Part shown: positions 32,406-41,601 of the stretch, piece by piece | Layout of the letters: every line of letters starts with the position of its first letter | How positions within the stretch are numbered: position 1 is the stretch's first letter | Source: Reyranella sp. | Lineage (GTDB): Bacteria > Pseudomonadota > Alphaproteobacteria > Reyranellales > Reyranellaceae | Length of the DNA stretch: 64,000 bases | NCBI RefSeq assembly: GCF_004297265.1 | Contig: NZ_SCUT01000024.1 | Span: 186,001 to 250,000 of the forward strand | Direction: 5' to 3' | The notes under the pieces: model-generated | Database searches by the model: none | Told to the model about the DNA's origin: nothing | What the model saw: the letters and a program-made list of their open reading frames with translations, nothing else | Program-made: the position numbers and the translations under genes

Positions 32406-33365
32406 ATGCCCAAGCCGCACCGCATCGCCCTCCTGGCCTATGAAGGCTGCCAGCTCCTCGACGTCACCGGGCCCGCTGCCGTGTTCGGCGCGGCCAACGA
32501 GGGACATGAACGTCCCGTCTACGACGTGGAGATCGTCTCGCCCGACGGTGGTCCGGTTACGTCCAATTGTGGCGTCGCGCTGATGAGCCGCCGCTTTGGA
32601 GAGCGCTACGACACGCTGCTGGTGGCGGGCGGATCGCGCGGGCTCAGGGCCGTGATGGCGCGTGAGGACGTGCGGCGCTGGCTGCTGAGGGTGGCGCCCC
32701 GGACACGGCGCTTCGGGTCGGTATGCACCGGCGCCTTCGTGCTGGCCGCGGCCGGCCTGCTCGACGGCAAGCGCGTGGCCACGCATTGGGCGAGCTGTCA
32801 GCGGCTGGCCGAGAAGTTCCCCGCGCTGACCGTGGACGCCGACGCGCTCTACGTCGTCGACGGCAAGGTCTGGACCTCGGCCGGCGTTACGACCGGCATC
32901 GACATGGCATTGGCGCTGGTCGAGGCCGATCTCGGCGCAGCGACGGCCAACCTCATCGCGCGGCACTTCGTGCTCTATGCGCGCCGGCCCGGCTACCAGT
33001 CGCAGTTCAGCCCGCTGTTGCAGATCCAGACGGAGGCCGATGCGCCGTTCGCCCGGCTGATCGAATGGATGCAGGCCCATCTCGACGAACCACTCGATGT
33101 CCCTGCTTTGGCGGCCCGCGCCGGCCTGTCGGAGCGCAGCTTCTATCGCAAGTTCGTCGAGGCGACTGGCAAGACACCGGCGCATTTCGTCGAGGCGCTG
33201 CGTCTCGACGCGGCCCGCACCCTGCTGGCCAAGGGCCTGCCGCTCAAGACGATCGCGGACCGCGTGGGCCTGCGCTCCTCGGCACGGCTCGGCCAGGCCT
33301 TCGAGCGCCGCTTCGGCATGGCGCCGTCGCTGTTCCGCGAGATGCACGCGGCGTCAGTGACGTAG
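32406..33365 (+). CDS. GlxA-family regulator: DJ-1-like domain plus AraC HTH
   Basis: The 319-residue protein has an N-terminal DJ-1/PfpI-like sensor domain (1-~190, Cys107 in GSVCTGAFVLAAAGLLDGKR) and a C-terminal AraC/XylS double helix-turn-helix (AARAGLSERSFYRKFVEATGK, then IADRVGLRSSARLGQAF). GlxA-type regulators often control catabolic genes by sensing small nitrogenous metabolites. It is divergent from the isonitrile hydratase-like gene and probably regulates it. Its stop overlaps the convergent MFS gene by 12 bases. Confidence 0.92.
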   Translation: MPKPHRIALLAYEGCQLLDVTGPAAVFGAANEGHERPVYDVEIVSPDGGPVTSNCGVALMSRRFGERYDTLLVAGGSRGLRAVMAREDVRRWLLRVAPRTRRFGSVCTGAFVLAAAGLLDGKRVATHWASCQRLAEKFPALTVDADALYVVDGKVWTSAGVTTGIDMALALVEADLGAATANLIARHFVLYARRPGYQSQFSPLLQIQTEADAPFARLIEWMQAHLDEPLDVPALAARAGLSERSFYRKFVEATGKTPAHFVEALRLDAARTLLAKGLPLKTIADRVGLRSSARLGQAFERRFGMAPSLFREMHAASVT

Positions 33366-34742
33366 GCGAAGGCTGCTCAGGATCAGGGCGGTGAGGGCGA
33401 AGCCGGCTCCCAGCCAGAGCGCGGCCCGCGCCGCGTCGGCAGCGCCGCCGCCTGAGAAATCGAACAGGCCGAACACGAGGGCGACCAGGGCGGCGCCCAT
33501 CGTCTGGCCGAGCGTGCGGGCCGTGGCGATGATGCCGCCGGCGCTGCCGCTGCGGTCGCGCGGCACGGCGTTCATCATCAACCGGTTATTGGGGGCGGCG
33601 AAGATGCCGAACCCCGCGCCGCACAGGACCAGCCGCCACATGATGTTGAAGGCGGAAGGGTCCGGCGGCAGCAGCGCCGTCAGGATCATGCCCGCGGCCA
33701 TGCTGGTGAGGCCGATCGTTCCCAGCGCGCCTGCGTGGTGGCGGTCGGCCAGCCGCCCGGCGATCGGGGCCACGCCGGCCAGCGCGAGCGGCCAGGCCGT
33801 CAGCAGCAGGCCGGTCGCGGTGGCGTCGCGCCCGAGCACGGTATGGAAGAAGAAGGGCAGGCTGACGAAGGCCAATCCCTGCGCCGTAAAGGTACAGGTC
33901 GAGGCCGAGATCGAGAGCGAGAAGATCGGCCGGCCGAACATGTCGATCGGCATCATCGGGTCGGCGAGACGGCGCTGGCGCCAGACGAAGAGCGTGCCCA
34001 GCAGGGCCGCGCCGACCAGTTCGGCCACGATCACCGGCACGGGATGGCCATGGCCCACACCGTCGATGCCGAAGATCAGCAGGCCGAAGGTGCCGCCGGA
34101 CAGGACCGCCGAGAGCACGTCGAAGGGCCGCTTGGCATGGGTCGTGACCGGCAGGAAGCGGCCGGCCAGGAAGAAGGAGAGGATGCCGAGCGGGATGTAG
34201 ACGGCGAACAGGATCGGCCAGCTCGTGATGGCGAGCAGGGCGGCGCCGACGCTGGGGCCGGCGGCCAGCGAGGTCGCCACAACCGTCGTGTTGAAGCCGA
34301 GGCCGCGGCCGAGGGCGGCGCGTGGGTAGATCGATCGCACCAGGGCGGGCTGGATGGCCATGATGGCGGCACCACCCAGCCCCTGCAGCGTGCGCGCGGT
34401 GATCAGCCAGGCGAGCGAGGGCGCCAGGACGCAGCCGATGGACGCCAGGGAAAAGACGACCAGGCCCCAGCGATAGACGGTGCGGTAGCCCACGATGTCG
34501 CCCAGCGCCGCCACGGGCAGCAGCATCACCATGAGCGCGATCTGGTAGGCGTTGACGATCCAGATCGAGCTCTCCGCCGTGATCGCGAGATCGTTCGCGA
34601 TGTAAGGCAGGGCAAGGTTGGTCATCGAATTGCTGAGCACCGCCATCGACAGGCCGATGGTGATGGTCGCCACGGCGGCGAGCCGGCGTGGTCCCGACGG
34701 CATGCCGTCGGGGAGCGGACCGGCTGAAGCGGGTTCGGCCAT
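33354..34742 (-). CDS. MFS transporter, DHA2/EmrB-QacA-like
   Basis: The 462-residue protein has the 14-helix layout of the DHA2 drug exporter group. ALGDIVGYRTVYRWGL in loop 2-3 and GLGFNTTVVATSLAAGPSVGAALL in helix 5 (motif C-like) are seen, as is LGGAAIMAIQPALVRSIYP. It would export amphiphilic compounds by proton antiport. It is the last gene of a minus-strand operon with an esterase-like hydrolase and a TauD-type dioxygenase, with three bases after the dioxygenase stop. Confidence 0.88.
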   Translation of the reverse strand: MAEPASAGPLPDGMPSGPRRLAAVATITIGLSMAVLSNSMTNLALPYIANDLAITAESSIWIVNAYQIALMVMLLPVAALGDIVGYRTVYRWGLVVFSLASIGCVLAPSLAWLITARTLQGLGGAAIMAIQPALVRSIYPRAALGRGLGFNTTVVATSLAAGPSVGAALLAITSWPILFAVYIPLGILSFFLAGRFLPVTTHAKRPFDVLSAVLSGGTFGLLIFGIDGVGHGHPVPVIVAELVGAALLGTLFVWRQRRLADPMMPIDMFGRPIFSLSISASTCTFTAQGLAFVSLPFFFHTVLGRDATATGLLLTAWPLALAGVAPIAGRLADRHHAGALGTIGLTSMAAGMILTALLPPDPSAFNIMWRLVLCGAGFGIFAAPNNRLMMNAVPRDRSGSAGGIIATARTLGQTMGAALVALVFGLFDFSGGGAADAARAALWLGAGFALTALILSSLRLRH

Positions 34743-34745
34743 CTG

Positions 34746-35621
34746 TTACTGCGGGACCGTCAGTTCGTCGCCGCCGATGGTGGTGCGCTGCATCAGGCGC
34801 TTGTGCTTCGTCGCGTCGTAGTAGGTGGCGCGATGCAGGACGGCGCGATTGTCCCAGACGATCACGTCGCCCTCGCGCCAGGCATGGGACATCATGAACT
34901 CCGGCTGCTCCGCACGCTGCGCCAGCTCCCAGAGGATCGCCTTCGACATCGGCTCGGGCCAGTCGAGGATGCGGCCGGCATGGGCGCCGATATAGAGCGC
35001 GCGGCGGCCGTTGATCGGATTGTCGCGGAACATGCGCTGCTTGACCGGCGGCAGCTCCGCCAGCGACTTGGCGCTCAGGATGCCCTTCTGCACCCGGTCG
35101 CGCGAATGGGACAGCGCATGCTCGGCGACCAGCGGGTGGATCGTCGCCTGCAGGGCCGGCGGCAGCGCGTCCCAGGCGGCGCGCATGTTCAGGAACTCGG
35201 TATTGCCGCCCTCGGGCGGGCAGATCCGCGCCGTCAGGATCGAGCAGAGCGACGGGATGCGCTTGAAGGACGAGTCGGAGTGCCAGAAGTAGTTGGCCTT
35301 CTGGTAGATCATGCGCATGTCGTCCGGCGGGATCGGCTCGCCGGTCATGATGTCGAGGTTGGACTGGCGGGCGAACTTGGTGCCGGCGGCCGGGTTGGCG
35401 CTGAGCGTCGTCTCCAGCGGCCCGAAATTCTCGCTGAAGGCGATCTGCGTATCGTCGTCCATCGCCTGATCGCGGAACAGGAGCACGGAATGCTCCTCGA
35501 AGGCGGCGCGGATCGGCCCGAACTCGCGCGCCGAGAGGGGGCGCGTGATGTCGATGCCGGTGATCTCCGCGCCGAACAGCGGATGGAGCTTGCGGACTTC
35601 GATACTGCCGGTGTTGCGCAT
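34746..35621 (-). CDS. TauD/TfdA-family Fe(II)/2-oxoglutarate dioxygenase
   Basis: This 291-residue protein has the TauD/TfdA fold. The iron ligands are His114-x-Asp116 in FWHSDSSF and His263 in AVLHRATYY, with Arg278 positioned for 2-oxoglutarate. HPLFGAEITGIDITRPLS is the usual start block. It hydroxylates a substrate such as a sulfonate or a phenoxyacetate, releasing sulfite or phenol in known cases, but the substrate here is unknown. It lies 11 bases after a beta-lactamase-like hydrolase gene and three before an exporter gene. Confidence 0.9.
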   Translation of the reverse strand: MRNTGSIEVRKLHPLFGAEITGIDITRPLSAREFGPIRAAFEEHSVLLFRDQAMDDDTQIAFSENFGPLETTLSANPAAGTKFARQSNLDIMTGEPIPPDDMRMIYQKANYFWHSDSSFKRIPSLCSILTARICPPEGGNTEFLNMRAAWDALPPALQATIHPLVAEHALSHSRDRVQKGILSAKSLAELPPVKQRMFRDNPINGRRALYIGAHAGRILDWPEPMSKAILWELAQRAEQPEFMMSHAWREGDVIVWDNRAVLHRATYYDATKHKRLMQRTTIGGDELTVPQ

Positions 35622-35632
35622 GGCGTCGGCCC

Positions 35633-36862
35633 TCAGTCGATGATCGCCTGGTAGGTGAGGACGCGCAGTTCACGCCGGATCGGGTAGGTCGACGAGGGCA
35701 TGAGCTGCGTCAGCAGCACCACGGCCATGTCCTCGACCGGGTCGATCCAGAAGGCGGTCGAAGCGGCGCCGCCCCAGGCATATTCGCCCGGTGTGCCGGC
35801 GATGTAGGCCTTGGCCGGATCGATCATCACCGAGAATCCCAGGCCGAAGCCGATGCCGGTATAGGTCGATTCGGAGAAGCGTGGCGTGCCCATGTCGGCC
35901 ATGTCGCCCTTGAGGTGGTTCATGGTCATCAGCTCGACCGTCTTGCGGCCCAGCAGGCGCACGCCGTCGAGTTCGCCCTTGTTCAGCATGAATTTGCAGA
36001 AGCGCAGATAGTCGGAAGCGGTCGAGACGAGGCCGCCGCCGCCCGAGTTCACCTTGCGCGGCGCGAGGTAGCGGCTCTTGGCCGGATCGTCGATCAGGTC
36101 GAGCCTGCCGCCGGGGCCGGCGCTGTAGTTGGCGGCGAAGCGGTCGTGCTTGGCGGCCGGGACGTGGAAGTCGGTGTCGATCATACCGAGCGGGTCGATG
36201 ACCTTCTCCTTGAGGTACTTCTCGAAGGGCTGGCCGGAGATCACCTCGACCAGGTAGCCCAGCACGTCGGTGGAAACCGAATAGTTCCAGGCCTTGCCGG
36301 GCTGGGCGATGAGCGGCAGCTGCGCCAACCGCTCGACCACCTGCTTCAGGCTGGTCTCGGCCGTCTGGAAGTCGACTCCGTCCTGCTTGGCGCGATAGGC
36401 GGCGTCGACCGGGTTGCTCTCCATGAAGCCGTAGGTCAGGCCCGACGTGTGGGTGAGCAGGTCGCGGAAGTTGATCTCGCGCTCGGCCGGCACGGTCTCG
36501 ATCTTGCCGCGGCTGCCGCCCACCATGACGCGCGGGTTGGCGAAGGCGGGAATGAACTTCGAGATCGGATCGTCGAGCTGAAACTTGCCCTCTTCGTAGA
36601 GCATCATGATCGCCGTCGAGGTCAGCGGCTTGGTCATGGAGTAGATGCGGAAGATCGTGTCGGCGCGCATCGGCTTGTTGCGGGCCACGTCGGACTTGCC
36701 CACGACCTCGGCGAACGCAAGCTCACCCTTGCGCATGACGCAGGTGACCATGCCGGCCAGCTTTCCGCTGTCGACCCATCCATTCATCCAGGTGCGCACG
36801 CGGTCGAGCCGCGCTGCGGAAAGTCCGACCTGTTCGGGGGTAACGAGCGGCAGCGTGTCCAT
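35633..36862 (-). CDS. Serine hydrolase, beta-lactamase/EstB-like
   Basis: The 409-residue protein has the class C beta-lactamase/esterase fold. SxxK is Ser75-Met-Thr-Lys78 (RIYSMTKPL), LLTHTSGLTYGF is typical, and the second motif is YSVSTDV, in which the Tyr-Ser-Val pattern favours esterase activity. No signal peptide is seen. AAGGGAGG precedes the start. It heads the operon with the dioxygenase and the exporter, and diverges from an SDR gene by about 75 bases. It is related in kind to the hydrolase at 7406-8569 but clearly different in sequence. Confidence 0.9.
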   Translation of the reverse strand: MDTLPLVTPEQVGLSAARLDRVRTWMNGWVDSGKLAGMVTCVMRKGELAFAEVVGKSDVARNKPMRADTIFRIYSMTKPLTSTAIMMLYEEGKFQLDDPISKFIPAFANPRVMVGGSRGKIETVPAEREINFRDLLTHTSGLTYGFMESNPVDAAYRAKQDGVDFQTAETSLKQVVERLAQLPLIAQPGKAWNYSVSTDVLGYLVEVISGQPFEKYLKEKVIDPLGMIDTDFHVPAAKHDRFAANYSAGPGGRLDLIDDPAKSRYLAPRKVNSGGGGLVSTASDYLRFCKFMLNKGELDGVRLLGRKTVELMTMNHLKGDMADMGTPRFSESTYTGIGFGLGFSVMIDPAKAYIAGTPGEYAWGGAASTAFWIDPVEDMAVVLLTQLMPSSTYPIRRELRVLTYQAIID

Positions 36863-36936
36863 GGCGATCCTCCCTTGAGCCCCGCTAGACTAGCCCAGGA
36901 CGACGGTTTCAGACACGCAAAAGACGGGAGGGAGCA

Positions 36937-37836
36937 ATGGCGAGATTGTGCGAAGGACGGGTGGCGATCGTAACGGGCGGCGCCCGCGGTGTCGGCCGGG
37001 AACACTGCCTGATGCTGGCCGAGCACGGCGCCAAGGTGGTCGTGAACGACCTGGGCGGTGACCGGGCCGGCAAGGGGAACGATGTCGGTCCCGCCCAGCA
37101 GGTCGTCAACGAGATCAAGGCGATGGGCGGCGAGGCGGTGGCCAACGGCGACGACGTCTCCGACTGGAACGGCGCCAAGCGCATGATCGACCAGGCGGTC
37201 GAGGCGTTCGGCAAGCTCGACGCCATCGTGCTCAACGCCGGCATCCTGCGCGACCGCATGCTCGTGAACATGAGCGAGGACGAGTGGGACGCGGTCATCA
37301 AGGTGCACCTGAAGGGCACCTTCGCGCCGGCCCGCCATGCCGCCGCCTACTGGCGCGACAAGGCCAAGCTGAAGGGCGGCCCGGTCGATGCGCGCATCGT
37401 CACGACCACGTCGGTGTCGGGCATCTACGGCAATATCGGCCAGACCAACTACGGGGCGGCCAAGGCCGGCATCGCCTCCTTCACCATCATCGCCGCGCGC
37501 GAACTCGCCCGCTATGGCGTGACCGTAAACTCGATCTCGCCCTCGGCCTTCACGCGCATGACCGAGGACCTGCGCGAATACACGGAGGAGGACAAGAAGC
37601 GCCGCGATCCCAAGTGGATCGCCCCGGTCGCGACCTGGCTGGTGAGCGAGGACAGCCGTGAGGTGACGGGCCGCGTCTTCCAGGCCGGAAACGGCATTTT
37701 CGCCGTTGCCGAGGGATGGCATAAGGGCCCGACCGTCGATCAGATCATGGATCCGGTGCAGGCTGGCAAGGTGCTGGGCGAGATCGCCAAAAAGGCACGC
37801 AAGAACGCCGGCATGAACGGTCTCGATCTGGACTGA
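36937..37836 (+). CDS. SDR-family oxidoreductase
   Basis: This 299-residue short-chain dehydrogenase has TGGARGVGREH as cofactor motif, the NAG block LNAGILRDRM, and the Ser-Tyr-Lys catalytic set in TTTSVSGIYGNIGQTNYGAAKAG. It is longer than usual because of a C-terminal extension of about 40 residues. The sequence resembles bacterial 3-hydroxyacyl-CoA or hydroxysteroid dehydrogenases of the MFE-2 type. It is followed 26 bases on by a Bug-type binding protein, so an uptake-oxidation unit is likely. Confidence 0.9.
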   Translation: MARLCEGRVAIVTGGARGVGREHCLMLAEHGAKVVVNDLGGDRAGKGNDVGPAQQVVNEIKAMGGEAVANGDDVSDWNGAKRMIDQAVEAFGKLDAIVLNAGILRDRMLVNMSEDEWDAVIKVHLKGTFAPARHAAAYWRDKAKLKGGPVDARIVTTTSVSGIYGNIGQTNYGAAKAGIASFTIIAARELARYGVTVNSISPSAFTRMTEDLREYTEEDKKRRDPKWIAPVATWLVSEDSREVTGRVFQAGNGIFAVAEGWHKGPTVDQIMDPVQAGKVLGEIAKKARKNAGMNGLDLD

Positions 37837-37861
37837 AACAAACAGAGAAGAAGGAAGACAC

Positions 37862-38836
37862 ATGAAGATGATCAATCGCCGCACGGCGCTGGCGGCGACG
37901 GCCGCGGCCGCCCTGGTTCCGGGCGCGGCGCGCGCCCAGGCCTGGCCCAACAAGCCGATCCGCTGGATCGTGCCCTACACGGCGGGTGGCCTCACCGACG
38001 TAGTGACCCGGCTCACGCTCGAGAAGATGAACGTCGGCCAGACCTTCGTGGTGGACAATAAGCCCGGCGCCAACTCGCTGATCGGCGCGGAAGCCGCGGC
38101 GAATGCGACGCCCGATGGCTACACGTTCCTGACCGTCATCGCGGCTCACGCGGCGAACAGGACCCTCTATGCCGGCAAGCTCAAGTTCGACCCCGTCAAG
38201 AGCTTCAGCCCAGTGTCGCTGGTCGGCGTGGCGCCGCTCATCATCTGCGTCACCAACGACCTGCCGGTGAAGAACGTGGGCGAGTTGATCGCCTACGCCA
38301 AGGCGAACCCGAGCAAGCTTTCGTTCGGCTCGTCGGGCGTCGGCGCCGCTGCGCATCTCACCAGCGAGCTGATGAAGCAGGTCACCGGGATCAAGATGGA
38401 GCATGTGCCGTACAAGGGCACGGCGCCGGCGCTGGCCGACCTCGCCTCCGGCAACATCCAGGTGCTGATCGATGCGCCGATCGGCGTCATCAGCCAGGTG
38501 CGCGCCGGCAAGATCCGCGGCCTCGCGATGCTGTCCAAGAACCGCGTGCCCGGCGTCGAGGAGATTCCCACGATCGTCGAGTCCGGCGGACCGCTGATCG
38601 AATCCTCGAGCTGGGTGATGTTCCTCGCTCCGGCGGGTACGCCGAAGGACATCGTCGGCAAACTGGCCGCCGAAGTCGGCCGGGCCGTGAAGGACGAGGC
38701 GCTGCGCAAGCGGCTGGCGGAGCAGGCCGTGATCCCGGTCGGCGCGACGCCGAAAGATACCGGCAAGTTCCTTCAGGACGAGATCGATAAGTGGGAGAAG
38801 GTGATCACCACCGCCGGCGTCAAAGCCGACGCCTGA
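37862..38836 (+). CDS. Bug/TctC-family tripartite tricarboxylate transporter substrate-binding protein
   Basis: The 324-residue protein has a Tat-like leader (NRRTALAATAAAALVPGAARAQ) and the Bug-fold marks WPNKPIRWIVPYTAGGLTDV, VVDNKPGANSLIGAEAAA and EHVPYKGTAPALADL. It binds a small carboxylate or aromatic acid in the periplasm. No TctA/TctB permease genes are present in the window. It follows an SDR gene in the same operon. A clear terminator comes 25 bases after the stop. Confidence 0.93.
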   Translation: MKMINRRTALAATAAAALVPGAARAQAWPNKPIRWIVPYTAGGLTDVVTRLTLEKMNVGQTFVVDNKPGANSLIGAEAAANATPDGYTFLTVIAAHAANRTLYAGKLKFDPVKSFSPVSLVGVAPLIICVTNDLPVKNVGELIAYAKANPSKLSFGSSGVGAAAHLTSELMKQVTGIKMEHVPYKGTAPALADLASGNIQVLIDAPIGVISQVRAGKIRGLAMLSKNRVPGVEEIPTIVESGGPLIESSSWVMFLAPAGTPKDIVGKLAAEVGRAVKDEALRKRLAEQAVIPVGATPKDTGKFLQDEIDKWEKVITTAGVKADA

Positions 38837-38860
38837 TCCCGTATCCGAAATCGTAGCAGC

Positions 38861-38891
38861 GGCGCCGGCAGGACCGGCGCCGTTTTCGTTT
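38861..38891 (+). terminator. Rho-independent terminator after SDR-Bug operon
   Basis: GGCGCCGG (38861-38868) pairs with CCGGCGCC (38874-38881) around a five-base loop, followed by GTTTTCGTTT. It ends the 36937-38836 operon. Confidence 0.8.
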
Positions 38892-39155
38892 GGTCAGGGC
38901 CCGCCTGGAGGGCCTGCGACGACGTGGCCAGAGCGCGCCGTGAACTGCCGCCGAGACCATCGCCATTCGTCCCGGCCGTTCGATGGAAGCGTTGCTTCCT
39001 TTGTTTCCGGGCTTTTTGACGACTTTATCCAGCAATCCAGCATCTGCGCCGCTCGACCGGATTCTCACGGACTGCAGCGGAAAAAGCGAACAGGCGACAG
39101 TGTCTGTGCAGCCTCAGCGCTTTACTCGCTTCGTGCCGTGTCGTTTCCTCTGGTC
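38892..39155. other. Intergenic region with no recognised feature
   Basis: The gene-free stretch between the Bug gene stop (38836) and the next likely start (39156) is 319 bases. Apart from the terminator at 38861-38891 I see nothing convincing. A GTG-started open frame from 38940 would add 72 residues of unrelated, Cys/Arg-rich sequence to the next protein and is not believed. Confidence 0.4.
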
Positions 39156-39662
39156 ATGATTTCGACCTTGAGTCTGGCGAACGGCCTCACGCTTCTGTTC
39201 GCTGCCCTTTGCCTCTGGACGATGGCGGCGCAGTCGCGCGGCGGCGTCACGACCCTGGGCCGTGTGGCGTTACCGGGCGGCTTCGCCTTGATGGCGACGC
39301 TGATGTTGCTGGCGGGCGTGTTCGAGGCGAGCTTCCTGTTCGACATCCTCTGGGTCTGTGCCTTTGTCGTCGGCTCGGTGATCGGCCGCATTCGCGGATG
39401 GATGCTGAGCGTGCAATCGAACCGCGAGGCCGGTCTCGTGTCGCTGCCCGCGACGATCGACGGTTTCATCGCGGCGCTCGCGCTCGTCGCGCTGTCCGGC
39501 ATCGACTTCACTTCGGCGATGCTCGGCGAAGCCTTGATCGAGCCGGGCTACGTCGCGGCGGCCAGCGCGCTCTGCGCCGGCTTCCTCGGCTATCGGGTCC
39601 TCGTCATAGCGCTGCGCGTCGTTCGTCCGACGCCGACCAACAACGTGTCGCGCGCCGCCTGA
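39156..39662 (+). CDS. Hypothetical multi-pass membrane protein
   Basis: The proposed protein has 168 residues with about five hydrophobic segments (MISTLSLANGLTLLFAALCLW, then VALPGGFALMATLMLLAGV, ILWVCAFVVGSVIG, a moderately hydrophobic region, and ALCAGFLGYRVLVIALRVV). It is not a family I recognise. The start at 39156 was chosen because the protein becomes continuously hydrophobic there; it lacks a strong ribosome-binding site. It is convergent with the amidase, 28 bases apart. Confidence 0.65.
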   Translation: MISTLSLANGLTLLFAALCLWTMAAQSRGGVTTLGRVALPGGFALMATLMLLAGVFEASFLFDILWVCAFVVGSVIGRIRGWMLSVQSNREAGLVSLPATIDGFIAALALVALSGIDFTSAMLGEALIEPGYVAAASALCAGFLGYRVLVIALRVVRPTPTNNVSRAA

Positions 39663-39690
39663 CGGCGCGCTTGCGTCACGACGCCGTAGG

Positions 39691-41112
39691 TCACACCGCC
39701 TTCAACGCCTCCAGCACCCGGGGCTGTGGCCACGTCCAGCCGCTCGCGCTCTCGTAAGCGCGCATTGCCTGCAGCACGGTCGCGTCGGCGCGCGGTGCAC
39801 CGATGATCTGCAACCCGACCGGCAGTCCAGCCTTCGTCAGGCCCGCGGGCATCGAGGCGGCAGGCTGGCCGGTGAGGTTGCAGGGCAGGGTGTAGGGCGC
39901 GCCCCTGGTCCAGCGCGGGAAGGCGTCCGAGTTGTAGAGCGTTTCCACCGGCGGGCCGGCCGTCGGCGTGACCGGCGCCAGCAGCAGATCGTAGTTGCGA
40001 TGCCAGAGCGCCAGATCGCGCGCCAGCTTGCTCCTGGCCTCGAAGGCCTTCGCATAGTCGGCGAGCGTGATCGCCAGGCCTTTTTCCATGAGGGCCCGCA
40101 GCCCCGGATCGAGCTTGGCGTGAAGCTGGGTCGGAATCTGGCGGAAGCGCGTGGCGAAGCTGCCGATCCACAGCGGCTCGAAATGCTCCTGCAGCGGCCC
40201 GAACATCGGACCGACTTCCTCGACATGCGCGCCGAGATCCTCGAAGCGCCGCGCCGCGGCGGCGACGAGCTCGCGCACTTCCGGATCGGCTTTCACATGG
40301 CCGAGGTCGAGGCTGAGGCCGATCTTCCAGCCGCGCACGCCAGCATCGAGGCCGATCGTGTAGTCGCGCGCTTCGGCGGGCAGCGAGCGCCAGTCGCGCG
40401 GGTCGGGGCCTGCCGTGAGGTTCAGCGCCATCGCGGTGTCGAGCACCGAGCGCGCCAGCACGCCCTGGCTGATGACGTCGGCGAAGGGGGCATCGGCCGG
40501 GTATTGCGGGATGCGCCCATAGGAAGGCTTCAGGCCGACGAGGCCGGTATGGGCCGCGGGGATGCGGATCGAGCCGCCGCCGTCATTGCCGTGGTTGAAC
40601 GGATTGACGCCGGCCGCCGTAAGCGCCGAGGCGCCACCGGAGGAACCGCCGGGCGAGTAGGCGAGATTCCAGGGATTGCGGGTCGTGCCCTGCAGCGGCG
40701 AGTCGGTGAGGGCCTTCCAGCCGAACTCCGGCGTCGTGCTCTTGCCGAGAAGAATCATGCCGGCGGCAAGAAACCTGTCGGTAACGGCGGCGCTGTCCTT
40801 GGCGGGAGTCTCGTCCGTGGCGTGCGATCCGTAGCGGGTCGGCCAGCCCTTTACGTTCGTCGTATCCTTGATGGTGGTCGGAATGCCGTCGAACGGCGAC
40901 AGCGGTTGGCCCTTGTGCCAGCGAGATTCCGCTGCCTTTGCAGCGGCTTGCGCACCATCGGTGTCGAGGAACACGAGCGCATTGAGGTGAGGTTGCAGCG
41001 TCGATGCACGCTTCAGCATGGCGTCGACGATATCGACCGGAGAAACCTCGCCTCGTGCCAGCAGTTTTGAGAGTTCCGCTGCGGAAAGCCAGTCGAATGC
41101 AGAGTCAGACAT
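39691..41112 (-). CDS. Amidase signature family protein
   Basis: The 473-residue amidase has Lys82 in TTIKDTTNVKG, the cis-Ser block PGGSSGGASAL around Ser157 and nucleophile Ser181 in GGGSIRIPAAHTG. It hydrolyses an amide bond in the cytoplasm. It is distinct in sequence from the other amidase (23926-25347) and has no small-subunit ORF beside it. The start is ATG at 41112; a TTG six bases earlier is less likely. It diverges from a small membrane protein gene by 108 bases. Confidence 0.92.
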   Translation of the reverse strand: MSDSAFDWLSAAELSKLLARGEVSPVDIVDAMLKRASTLQPHLNALVFLDTDGAQAAAKAAESRWHKGQPLSPFDGIPTTIKDTTNVKGWPTRYGSHATDETPAKDSAAVTDRFLAAGMILLGKSTTPEFGWKALTDSPLQGTTRNPWNLAYSPGGSSGGASALTAAGVNPFNHGNDGGGSIRIPAAHTGLVGLKPSYGRIPQYPADAPFADVISQGVLARSVLDTAMALNLTAGPDPRDWRSLPAEARDYTIGLDAGVRGWKIGLSLDLGHVKADPEVRELVAAAARRFEDLGAHVEEVGPMFGPLQEHFEPLWIGSFATRFRQIPTQLHAKLDPGLRALMEKGLAITLADYAKAFEARSKLARDLALWHRNYDLLLAPVTPTAGPPVETLYNSDAFPRWTRGAPYTLPCNLTGQPAASMPAGLTKAGLPVGLQIIGAPRADATVLQAMRAYESASGWTWPQPRVLEALKAV

Positions 41113-41220
41113 GCGCAATTGGTCGGTTCTCGACGGAGGTTGGATGTTTCAGAGTGTGTGGGAGACGACAGTGTCGACTCTGATTTCTCTTAAGTCGAGA
41201 GCGTATTGGAGAGAACCGCG

Positions 41221-41529
41221 ATGGAAACCGCTACCGCACTTGTCGCTGCCGGCGCCGCCTTCGGGCTTAGCCATCTGATCGGCCGTTCGCTGACCGCTTC
41301 CTTCATTCTGGTCGCTCTCGGTGGCCTGCTCGCGGGCGTCGGGTTTGCCGTTCTCTTCTTCATCTCGACCGTGACCGTCGGCCATCTCATGCCGAACCTG
41401 TTCGAGCCCTGGCTGCTCGGCGTGCACTTCATCGCGCTGATCGCCGTGGCGCCGCTCGGCGGTGCCGTCATCGCGGCGCTCACGCATTGGCATGTCGAGC
41501 GTGTCGATGCCGCGCGCCTGCCGTTCTAG
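41221..41529 (+). CDS. Small hypothetical membrane protein
   Basis: This 102-residue protein has three hydrophobic segments (at about 3-20, 25-50 and 63-88) with a short charged C terminus (THWHVERVDAARLPF). No known domain is recognised. The ATG at 41221 follows GGAGAG at 41209. It lies 72 bases before the metallo-hydrolase gene and could be expressed with it. Confidence 0.65.
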   Translation: METATALVAAGAAFGLSHLIGRSLTASFILVALGGLLAGVGFAVLFFISTVTVGHLMPNLFEPWLLGVHFIALIAVAPLGGAVIAALTHWHVERVDAARLPF

Positions 41530-41601
41530 GCGCGAAACGCGCGTCTTTCCCGCGGCCGCCCCGCAACGCTAATCTCCCCGACGAACAGGGGAGGTCAGGG
41601 G

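Noticed and set aside
38940..39155. GTG-started N-terminal extension of the membrane protein at 39156
   Set aside because: The extra 72 residues are non-hydrophobic, Arg/Cys-rich and unlike the rest of the protein.
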